A DNA stretch of 64,000 nt from Eudorina sp. 2006-703-Eu-15. Its lineage: Eukaryota; Chlorophyta; Chlorophyceae; Chlamydomonadales; Volvocaceae. The translations under genes and the position numbers were made by a program. The notes beneath the pieces were generated by a model. The model was not told the DNA's origin and ran no database searches. It saw only the letters and a program-made list of their open reading frames with translations. Of the stretch, positions 25,608 to 32,975 are shown piece after piece; the stretch's first letter is position 1; every line of letters starts with the position of its first letter. The stretch is from assembly GCA_003117195.1 (NCBI GenBank), contig BDSI01000083.1, forward strand, positions 262,998-326,997, read 5' to 3'.

Positions 25608-25803
25608 TAAATTTTACAGGTCGGTAACCAATCCGTTTGCGTGCGTCGTGCGTCTCCGTATTTAGTATTTGCGGTATGATTTGCCTTGCGGTGGTGGCGC
25701 GGCTGCCTTGTCCGCGCGCCTGCATCTGGTAAGTTTTTCCTCGCAGGTTCTATGGTAAGTATATTGCCACCTGGGATCGGGCGGGCGGGCGGGTTGCAAT
25801 TCT

Positions 25804-25859
<56 letters not shown>

Positions 25860-26919
25860 TGGTCGCCGAGGCACTGGAGCCACGCGCGCGTGTTACGACG
25901 CGCGTTCAGGGAGTGATCAGCCCCGCCAACCCGACACCCAACCCCATCGTGGCGGCCATCCTTGCGCAGCGCGCCAGCTTCTTGTCAGCCGTCGACCACC
26001 GCGAGCTTTTCGCGTCCCCGCTGCAGCCGTGGCGGGTCGTCTACGTGGTGTCTTTCTTGGACGCGCCACACCTGGGTTTCTCCCGCCCGCGTGCCCCCGG
26101 CGCCTGTTCTTGCCCTTGCGTCTGTTGTTGCCCCTGCGCCGGTGGTTGCCCCCGCTGCCCCTGCGCCTGTTATTGCCCCCGGTTGCCCCCCACCCGCCGC
26201 CCAACTGCATCCCCGGCGCGCAGCATGCATTTGCGCGCTTGGGCTTCCGGCGTAGTGGGGAGCTCTGTGAGAGTCCGCACGCCGGCAGTCCGCAGCATCT
26301 GCTATTAGTTCTTTGCCCCTGCGCTGTGACGGCCGTTGACCGCGTTCGTACCCGGCACATCACTGCAAATTCGGCACCCGCATCTTTGCATTCCATTTGG
26401 TTTGCTCGTTTTTTCCTTCTTACTAACAACTTTTAGGACCGTCGCGCTCACGTGTGTCCCTGTCTTGCCATCCGCCTTGCATGTCCTCCGACTTCGCTTC
26501 GCTAACCACTGACGGTGCTGCTTCGCTTGGTGCTCCCGTTTCTGCATTCAGGTCAGTATCTTTTCCTTCTGCACGGGCTGGGCCGGTTGTGCCGGGCACT
26601 TGCTTGCTGTCGGCATTGCACGCGCTGTTGACGCATACGCCCTTGCTTTTGCTGCACCTTAGGATCAGTAGGTAGCTTAGTAGAGTTTTCATCTGCATTA
26701 GCCTACGACGTCATAGCCGCTGCTTCTGCTGGCGTCCCGGCGCCCACCGGCGCTCGACAACGATACGGGGCGCTGCAGCATCACGGCCTACACCACCTTG
26801 GGACTCCTTCTGGACGACATATTTCGCCCTGGCATATTGGTAACTCTGGTCTCGGTCTCAGTCGTCGGTTGCATTGCTGGACACGGGTCTGCTTATTCGC
26901 GGCTCAGCTTTTCTCTTTG

Positions 26920-26987
<68 letters not shown>

Positions 26988-28286
26988 GCCGCTCGCGACA
27001 GGAAGGGGTGTACGACAGGGGTGTACGACAGGGAAGCTTGCGTGGTGATGTGCTGCCTTGTGCAAACCATAGCCCCATCATGGAGCACCCGACTGCATAC
27101 CCGGACCCAGCAAGGCCTGACGCGTGCGAGACGCCCCGCTGTGACTCAGCTGGACGGGCAGGCCTGCCGGAGGGTGCAACCCTAGCTAGTACGAGTAGGT
27201 TGGGACGCGGGACCAGGCTAGTTTTACCGCACCAAGCAGGGGCGCGCCTCCGAAACGCGCCCTGGGTGCTGCAAGGACTTGAGGAGGTTGAACAGCGGAC
27301 TGCGAGGCGCAGACCGCCCGGGATGGGCCTTCGCCCACTCCCTTGAGAGGGCACAGCGGTCACCGATCCTCGGGGATCGGGCACGCGCCCTTGGTTGAGA
27401 GCGAGGGGACAGAGGCCCCTTACGCTTCTTTCCCCCGTATCCGGGGGAAAGTGCTTCGGCGGTCTCCCGTATGGGGCGGGTTAGCGCCCCCGGCCAGTGT
27501 CGGCCCGGCAGATATGTAACGATTCACACACACACACACACACACACACATTCAGGTCAGTATCTTTTCCTTCTGCACGGGCTGGGACGGTTGTGCCGGG
27601 CACTTGCTTGCTGTCGGCATTGCACGCGCTGTTGACGCATACGCCCTTGCATTTGCTGCACCTTAGGATCAGTAGGTAGCTTAGTAGAGTTTTCGTCTGC
27701 ATTAGCCTACGACGTCATAGCCGCTGCTTCTGCTGGCGTCACGGCGCCCACCGGCGCTCGACAACGCTACGGGGCGCTGCAGCATCACGGCCTACACCGC
27801 CTTGGGACTCCTTATGGTCGACATACTTCGCCCTGGCATATTGGTAACTCTGGTCTCGGTCTCAGTCGTCGGTTGCATTGCTGGACACGGGTCTGCTTAT
27901 TCGCGGCTCAGCTTTTCTCCTTGATAACACACACACACACACACACACAGCTATTACGATTAGGTTGGGACGCGGGACCAGGCTAGTTTTACCGCACCAA
28001 GCAGGGGCGCGCCTCCGAAACGCGCCCTGGGTGCTGCAAGGACTTGAGGAGGTTGAACAGCGGACTGCGAGGCGCAGACCGCCCGGGATGGGCCTTCGCC
28101 CACTCCCTTGAGGGGGCACAGCGGTCACCGATCCTCGGGGATCGGGCACGCGCCCTAGGTTGAGAGCGAGGGGACAGAGGCCCCTTACGCCCCTTTCCCC
28201 CGTATCCGGGGGAAAGTGCTTCGGCGGTCTCCCGTATGGGGCGGGTTAGCGCCCCCGGCCAGTGTCGGCCCGGCAGATATGTAACG

Positions 28287-28326
<40 letters not shown>

Positions 28327-31300
28327 CGACTACTACGCCCTCACCGGTCACTTCCGTCAAGGTTTTCCGGTAATTCGGGCGGGTTTCGGGTATCCTCTGT
28401 CTCCGTCGCCAACATCGGCTATTGCGCTGGACTTGGCTTCTCGCGGCTCAGTTCTCTTGTACACACACACACACACTGGGCGGGTTTCATTTCTCACACA
28501 CACACTCCTGTTCTGCTAGCCTAAAACACACACACACCAGTCGGCGGTACGGCAAAACGGGGCGCCGTCGTACGGCACGCAGCTGGAGGGTCGAATCCCC
28601 TACCGTGCAGTCAGTATGCGGTACCGTACCTGCTGTCATTGCTGCCGTACAGCTCGATATCCAGGGGCGCGTTCCGTATGGGCCGCAGCGCGGCGATGAC
28701 GAACGTCTCGTCCCACCGTACGGCACCTCCCGACACGGGAACCAGCCGGCTGGTGTGGTACTGCCCCTCGCATGAAACCTGCGGCGGCGGCGGCGGCGGC
28801 GGCGGGGGCGGCGGCGGCGGCGGGGGCGGCGGCGGCGGGGGTGGAGGCGGCGGCGGGGGTGGAAGCGGCAGTGCTTACCTGCAGGGCCGATGAAGGGAAG
28901 ACGGCCGCGGTGGGCCCCGTACCGTACGTGTCGTGAGTTACTCGTAAGAGTTACCCCTAGGCCTCTATGCCGCATGCCGGCAGCGGCAGAGCGATAACCC
29001 GCGTTGAACACGGCGGCTGTCGGTACCCCGAGCTGAGCCCTTACCTTGCACCAAAAGAAGTTGGAGAGGCGGCGGTTGTCTACAACCGCAAAGCCGTTGC
29101 TTTCCAGTAACGACATCACCGCTTCCGCGGCCGCGTGGTCCATCCCCCGGACGGCCCCGCCGCCTCCGCCGCCGCCTCCACCTCCGCCGCCTCCGCCCCC
29201 GCTGGTACTGCCGCCGTCTATTTCATGGCTGTGAAGCATTTCCAAGGACCTCCGTCGCGCCGTACTCGTCCCCCACACGGCCCCCGCCGCCGTCGGGCCC
29301 CCTGCAGCCGACGGCGTCGGCGGCGCCGCCGAGTCGCACTGCTGGTCTGGCCGCGGCAGCGGCGGCAGCGGCCGCGACCCTGCCGCCGCCGCCGCCGCCG
29401 CCGTCGCCCCCGTCGCCGCCGCCGCCCCCGTCGCGCCCGCCCGGTTCTTGCTGTGCTGCTCCTTCAGCCGACTGATGAACGCGCCCAAGTGACCCATGGT
29501 TCGGTCCATCTGCGCCTGGATCTTCGCGCCAAAATCCTGCAGGTGCCCCTGCAGACCGGCTGCCGTACCGCCGCCACCTGTCGTACCGACGCCGTGCTGC
29601 AGGTGGTGGTGGTGGTGGTGATGGTGGTGATGTGGGTGATGGGAGGCGTGGCCGGGGGTGGAGCTCCGGCTGGGGAGGCCGTCCTTGGCGCCGCGACCCA
29701 GGCCCGAGGCTGCGATCAGCCGCACCCTGCGGCAGTAGCAGCAGTAGCGCCAGTAGGGCAGTAGCACCAGTAGCACCAGTAGGGGCCAGTAGGGGCAGCA
29801 GCAGCAACAACAGCAGCAGCAGGAGCAGCTTTGAACGTGGGCCCCAACCAGTCCGGGGCGGGGGTCTAATACCGCAGGTCCGCAGCCACGAGCCCCACGG
29901 CGGCGGCACTGCTCACAGCAGCTTTACGGAACACGCTGCCGGGCCCTACGGCGCCTCCCTCCCTCCCTCCCTCCCTCCCTCCCTCCCTCCCTCCCTCCCT
30001 CCCTCCCTCCCTCCCTCCACGCCCCCGCCCCGCCCCCGCCCTCAGCCCCGCCCCTCACCTCACCTCACCTGAGGAACACGACGCAGGGCTCCAGGTAGGC
30101 CCCCCCCGCCGGCCCCCGCACCACCGCCCCGGGCAGCAGTCGGGTGGTGTCCAGCAGCAGCCGTGGGACCAGCTCGGGGGGCAGGTGGCGGGCCACCTCT
30201 GAGGGGAGGAGAAGGGGAGGGGATAGGAAATGGGTAGAAGACATTTCAAACTGCGCTGCTGCCAGAGCGACGATTTGACTGGAACACATTAGTAAAGTAC
30301 CACAGACACACACACACGGGTTTCTTCTCTAAACACACGCACACACCCCGAAAATGTCGCTCCCTCCCCTCTCAAACCCGCATAAGCGGGGTGTCGCCAA
30401 CCCCCCCTCCCCTCCCGGCGACGCACCCGCCTCCGAGTCTGACGGCTGCAGCAGCATGCTGAGCGCCAGCACACCCAGCACCGGCACCGGGGCCGCGGAG
30501 CCGCCTGCGCCGCCGGAAGCCCGGCCTAAGCCGCCGCCACCGCCACCGCCACCGCCGCCCCTGCCCCTTGCCCCGCCGCCGCCCTGCCCCTGCGGCTGCA
30601 TAAGCGGCAGCCGCACCTCCAGACAACGACCCGACAGCAGCAGCGCCTGTCCCTCCGCGTCAAGGCAGATTTCCGCCTACGGATGTGCGGCGGGTTTGTA
30701 CGGCAGGTATGTACGGCAGGCGTGAAGGCACTCCACTTCGGCCGGTTGGGTGAAAGGGTGGCAGACGCAGGGCCAAGCGTTTCAACACACATCTACGGGG
30801 CGGTTTGACGACAGCCGCATGTGTATGTGAACATCTTTTTCTCTCCTCGGCGCCTCCTTGGCCCCGCCTCGTGGTGCCGCCGACATCCCGCCCTCCCTCC
30901 TCCCTCCTCAACCACTTTGCCCTCCTTCCTCACCCGCCCACCCGCCCTCCGCCCTCTTCACCCACTTTGCCCTCCTTCCTCACCCGCCCACCCGCCCTCC
31001 GCCCTCCTCACCCACTTTGCCCTCCTTCCTCCCTCCGCCCTCCCTCCCTCCGCCCTCCTCACCCACCTGCGCGTACAGCGTCTCCGAGGCCCCCCACCTG
31101 CCTCCCCCCCGCTGGCCCCACAGCTCCGCCCCCACCACCAGATCCGAAACCAGCAGGCAGTCCTCCGTCAACACAAACATCTCAGCGCCCAGGGACGGCG
31201 CCCAGCTCAACAGCTGACCGGAGCCCAGCAGGCCGCCGCCGCCGCCGCCGCCGCCGCAGCCCCCGCCGCCGCCGCCGCCGCTGGCGGCGCCATAAGGGGC

Positions 31301-32326
31301 CCCAGCGGCGGGCGGTTGGCTCCCCGCGGTGCCGCCCCCGGTGCGGTTCTTGCGGACTGCTGGCACGCTCCGTGTGGAGGCCCTGGACTCGGACACAAGG
31401 AGGAGGGAGGGTGGGGAGGTTAAATTGAAAAAAGAAATAAACCCGAAGAACGAACCCGGGAGGGGGGAGGAGAGGGGGGTATACAGGACATTGGTAGACA
31501 TATTCAAGCTGCGGTGGTAGACATATTCAAGCTGCGGTGTTGCGAGAGCAAAGGTCCGATAAAGACTCGACAACAAAACTGCTGCAGGAAGAGGGGGAGG
31601 TCGGCCGCCGGATCGCCGCCGTCCGGCAACCCGGCGGCGGACATTGGGTCGGGTGTTGGGAGGTGCCTGGGGTGTGGGGATGTGCGGTGTGTCATGGAGG
31701 GGGTTGGAGGAGGGGTGTGTGGGTGGGTGGGTGTGGGTCGCGGGTTTCAGGTTGCCGAGCGGAGCAGAGGTTGACAGGCGGGAGGCGGGGTCTGGGGGCC
31801 GGGCCCAGGGGGACAGTGTGGGGGGCACTTGCTTGTAGGCACTCGAGGGATGTGCAGCTCTAAGGGTCATCTGAGGGCGCAGTCGAGGGTTGTTGGACAG
31901 CCGGGGCAAATGGCCGCCGCGCTTCCCCTGCAGCGGGCATGTGTCTGGCGGCGGGCTGTACAGGGCAGTATTACCGTGTCCCGTGGCGACGGGATGCGCT
32001 GCAGCTCGTGTGATGAAAAGCAATGGACACGACGGCAGAGGAAGTCGGTTGAATTTTGAATTGTTTGTTTTTCACATGCACCGCGACTCCCGTGTCCCGG
32101 GCGCACAACGCTTACCGGAAGGGTCCAGCGACCAGGGTGACGTAACCTGACTGCAACGCCGAGGACTCAGGCTGGTCCCATCCAATTTCCGCTTTGTAAA
32201 CCTGCAGAGTGCCAGCGGGAATTCAATAAAGGACCTAACCTCAGCGGCCGTCCTTGCTGCCGGTGCAATTTCAGTTGGACCACGCACCGTGACAAGCAGT
32301 TTGCGTTGCTGAAACGGATGCGCCAT
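14963..32326 (-). CDS. MCTP: multiple C2 domain and transmembrane region protein, 17 exons
   Basis: Exons: 32326-32288, 32201-32116, 31382-31067, 30676-30427, 30198-30069, 29726-29045, 28778-28630, 21718-20741, 20251-19441, 19034-18914, 18538-18396, 17959-17850, 17202-17104, 16859-16694, 16599-16452, 15946-15465, 15175-14963. All phases agree (4923 nt, 1640 aa). C2A spans exons 1-4 (KLLVTVYKAEIGWDQPESS ... CLEVRLPL). C2B spans exons 6-8 (RVRLIAASGLGRGAKDG ... AVRWDETFVIAAL ... GKVVCQLSVPLCDLV). C2C spans exons 9-10 (SLVLHDLELERPSD ... LVGKLRLRASCLVPGK). The PRT_C tail follows, with helices in exon 14 (VIALLLLALVARMVA) and exon 17 (SGCFVAGLALTAVLFWTVG), the linker LGALRQQYDHLLYFG and terminus LPTRSDLMM. 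MCTPs tether the ER to the plasma membrane. Poly-Ala, Gly, Gln and His inserts make it about twice the usual size. Intron 7 (28629-21719) carries a retroelement nest. Splice choices at exons 14-15 are least certain. Confidence 0.85.
16205..16430 (+). repeat. (CCCTT)n microsatellite in an MCTP intron
   Basis: About 40 units of CCCTT/TTCCC with occasional 4-bp units, grading into CCCTG. Lies in intron 15 of the MCTP gene. Confidence 0.95.
17299..17401 (-). repeat. Intron 3'-end repeat (introner-like), split copy
   Basis: On the minus strand: ATGTCTACCAATTTCCTATA at 17401-17382, and CTGGCAGCAGCGCAGCTTCAA at 17330-17310, with low complexity between. Lies upstream of the acceptor of MCTP exon 13 (17202). 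Same sequence family as 30219-30268, 31476-31553, 43196-43240 and about 935-962. Confidence 0.65.
18062..18165 (-). mobile_element. Retroelement 3' ends, families B and D, reverse orientation
   Basis: GTGTGTTTAGAATTGCAACC and the (GGGC)n-like end of family B at 18070-18105, then (GT)n and GGAGGCCGCGAGAAGCGACG of family D. Read on the minus strand, both again end in (AC)n. Confidence 0.6.
18303..18335 (+). repeat. Intron repeat copy in reverse orientation
   Basis: TGCTCTGGCAGCAGCGCAAT then TTGAATATGTCTAG on the plus strand, i.e. antisense to the MCTP gene, inside intron 11. It shows that the repeat is mobile or dispersed rather than only part of a conserved splice signal. Confidence 0.65.
18868..18912 (+). 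repeat. (CCCCG)n microsatellite
   Basis: About nine units of CCGCC/CCCCG directly beside the donor of MCTP exon 10. Confidence 0.9.
19097..19172 (+). repeat. 13-bp minisatellite
   Basis: Six tandem copies of GATGGATATGGGT in MCTP intron 9. Confidence 0.95.
19350..19432 (+). repeat. (CCACCCAGCCAC)n tandem repeat
   Basis: CCACCCAG/CCACCTAG units next to the donor of MCTP exon 9. Confidence 0.85.
21900..22262 (+). repeat. C-rich low complexity upstream of the reverse transcriptase ORF
   Basis: (CCCCGCC)n-like sequence with TGTACGG-type motifs at its left end. It gives long poly-Pro frames on the plus strand, one of which overlaps the reverse transcriptase in the wrong frame. Confidence 0.8.
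22289..23653 (+). CDS. Penelope-like (Coprina/Hydra type) reverse transcriptase ORF
   Basis: One uninterrupted frame of 454 aa, antisense to MCTP within its intron 7. RT motifs in order: finger LKMHKNPPSMRYLACS (about 32-47); motif A AYDFERLYTNLPH (about 113-125) with the catalytic Asp; motif B IGIPMGISASPFIANLF (about 215-231); motif C RYLDDLLSLNN (about 265-275) with the catalytic Asp pair; motif D GHMPFLDVLLV; motif E region LYDKREQPAFQRVRLSRF. The FxxLYTNLP, IGIPMG and YLDD forms and the KMHKNP finger are those of endonuclease-lacking Penelope-like elements rather than LINE, LTR or group II RTs. No GIY-YIG endonuclease follows; the frame ends about 50 aa after motif E. The start is uncertain because the frame stays open upstream into a Pro-rich C-tract, and the usual N-terminal part seems short. 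No frameshift, so recent activity is possible. Confidence 0.8.
   Translation: MQAHYAEQNARLAPWNLAFDTHLPPAHYAGTLKMHKNPPSMRYLACSHACPSTRLSDLVTAILRAVTPQFEAYWRTQLPGTEPWLCFSSKAVMHLIAAYNAHGYSHARATPAQAYDFERLYTNLPHALLRNALRNLVTAALATTPFIRVATTDPPPHRPHAKPTHSVSFHANRPAGPQVRTHNRTTTRIFHLDDFDILLDSLLTSTFIAFGPALVRQVIGIPMGISASPFIANLFLAWYEFRFLRQRFLPTVDATDKRILTRFRYSQRYLDDLLSLNNPYLRDLLSVNDTLRNLHGIYPAELGVSPQKHNHLPAGHMPFLDVLLVPDPIGDNSRYQTHLYDKREQPAFQRVRLSRFVARDSNVNEASKRNIFTGQFHRLLRVITSVDNFCIEIAHLIRALEAQGYARQQMLARLHSLLNAAPHAFYFARRTTHPDIVAVVRRHLAGPAPSTANH
23654..24560 (+). mobile_element. Sequence 3' of the reverse transcriptase, including a family B end
   Basis: 23654-24260 is unique within the window. 24262-24476 (GTCATACATTTCACAGGTCGG to TTGCAATTCTAAACACAC) is a full family B unit, also present at 25604-25806 and truncated at 7007-7172. 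It may be the 3' end of the Penelope-like element itself, with the other copies as truncated relatives; this is inference. It contains a GTAAGTATATTG donor-like string. Confidence 0.5.
24580..25573 (+). mobile_element. LINE-like family A copy with ORF C-terminus and 3' UTR
   Basis: Begins directly after an (AC)8 tract. It encodes about 108 residues to a stop at 24904 (DIVALAALTAMERARVG ... EFWQRVASFAELG ... GWEGVGPDHPILSVVDGRI). A copy of the last 31 codons exists at 58110-58203 (WDGVGPNHLILAVVEGRL), so this frame was under protein-level constraint. The 3' UTR of about 670 bp ends GGCAGATATGTAACGATTCAC and runs into (AC)n. Typical of a 5'-truncated non-LTR retrotransposon with a CA-repeat tail. 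The reverse transcriptase part is missing here. Confidence 0.7.
25573..25603 (+). repeat. (AC)n microsatellite
   Basis: Joins the 3' end of family A copy 2 to the start of a family B copy. Confidence 0.95.
25604..25806 (+). mobile_element. Family B retroelement unit
   Basis: About 200 bp, from GTCATAAATTTTACAGGTCGG to GGGTTGCAATTCTAAAC, flanked by (AC)n on both sides. Nearly identical to 24262-24476. Confidence 0.75.
25806..25858 (+). repeat. (AC)n microsatellite
   Basis: About 26 CA units between family B and the long family C copy. Confidence 0.95.
25858..26924 (+). mobile_element. Longest family C retroelement copy
   Basis: About 1.07 kb between two (AC)n tracts. The 5' part has an open frame of about 70 residues (VQGVISPANPTPNPIVAAIL ... 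RVVYVVSFLDAPHLGF) that dissolves into Cys/Pro-rich low complexity; it may be the end of a retroelement ORF. The 3' 380 bp (from ATTCAGGTCAGTATC at 26546) is repeated at 27550-27927, and its last 65 bp at 6812-6880. Confidence 0.6.
26924..26985 (+). repeat. (AC)n microsatellite
   Basis: About 30 CA units between family C and a family A copy. Confidence 0.95.
26986..27525 (+). mobile_element. Family A copy, 3' UTR only
   Basis: Truncated within the 3' UTR (begins GGGCCGCTCGCGACAGG). It has a small local duplication, GGGGTGTACGACAGG twice at 27006-27031. Ends in GTAACGATTCAC and (AC)n. Confidence 0.75.
27550..27927 (+). mobile_element. Family C copy, truncated
   Basis: Matches 26546-26924 with a few substitutions and begins directly after (AC)n. 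Offset from the first copy is 1004 bp. Confidence 0.75.
27949..28290 (+). mobile_element. Family A copy, shortest
   Basis: Begins AGCTATTACGATTAGGTTGG straight after (AC)n and ends with the standard 3' terminus and (AC)n. Confidence 0.75.
28321..28476 (+). mobile_element. Family D retroelement copy
   Basis: Between (AC)n tracts; ends GCGCTGGACTTGGCTTCTCG then CGGCTCAGTTCTCTTGTACAC. Followed by CA tracts with a GGGTTTCATTTCTCACAC scrap, then by MCTP exon 7. Confidence 0.65.
28779..28862 (+). repeat. (GGC)n microsatellite at a 3' splice site
   Basis: Some 25 imperfect GGC units immediately before MCTP exon 7. On the gene strand this is (GCC)n ending GCCGCAG, so the trinucleotide repeat stands where the polypyrimidine tract should be. 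Confidence 0.85.
29946..30017 (+). repeat. (CCCT)n microsatellite
   Basis: About 18 CCCT units in MCTP intron 5. Confidence 0.95.
30219..30268 (-). repeat. Intron 3'-end repeat (introner-like)
   Basis: Minus strand: CTCTGGCAGCAGCGCAGTTT, then GAAATGTCTTCTACCC and ATTTCCTATCCCCTCC, leading through a pyrimidine tract to the acceptor of MCTP exon 5 at 30198. Confidence 0.7.
31476..31553 (-). repeat. Intron 3'-end repeat with an internal duplication
   Basis: Minus strand: GCTCTCGCAACACCGCAGCTT, GAATATGTCTACCACC, then a second CGCAGCTTGAATATGTCTACC, then AATGTCCTGTATACCC. Lies in MCTP intron 2, upstream of exon 3. Confidence 0.7.
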
Positions 32327-32975
32327 GCCTTGCTTTCGTATGGAATTTTCGAGGCAGGCTACGCTCCGGCTAATCAGGTACAAAGTTTGTTGCCGTCAAA
32401 AGGGTTTGCCGCGAAGCCTTCCATGACCCAATTCCTTCGTTTTACAATCAACATTTATACAGTTCGCATAATTTTGCAAGGTGAAATGTAAGTGCACTAC
32501 GCAGTAGGCTGCCGTTGCAGTTGATCCGGGTTTTGGATGACGGACGAGAACCTGCATGACAAAACCCAATGATTGATGTTCTGTGCAGCTATGCGTTTAC
32601 ATCGAATATTGTCGGCGTCGGGACGATACAATTGTTTCCCTATCGTACGGATTCGCTCGTACAAAACCGAGAACCAGAGCGGAGTTCCCACCCAATCAGC
32701 GCAGCATCGACACTTCTGGTCATATTGCTAACCTTGCATCGTCTTCGCATCTGCCACGCCATCTGCCTCTCGATTCCTCGATTCCCTACAACTCCTCGTG
32801 CCAGTCGGGCGCTGCTGCCGCCTGTCCGTGTCGTTCTCCACAGATCGGCACCTGTCACGGGGACCTCGGGAAGTCGGGCCACCACTCCTCGCCGCCCCCG
32901 CCAAGGCGTCGTCCTCGCTTCTCGACCAACCCCCTGCGAGCTGCGCCACGGCTGCGGGCCACGGCTGCAGGCCAA

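Noticed and set aside
28575..28620. tRNA T-arm-like GGAGGGTCGAATCCCC
   Set aside because: No acceptor, D or anticodon arm around it; it lies in the intron next to MCTP exon 7.
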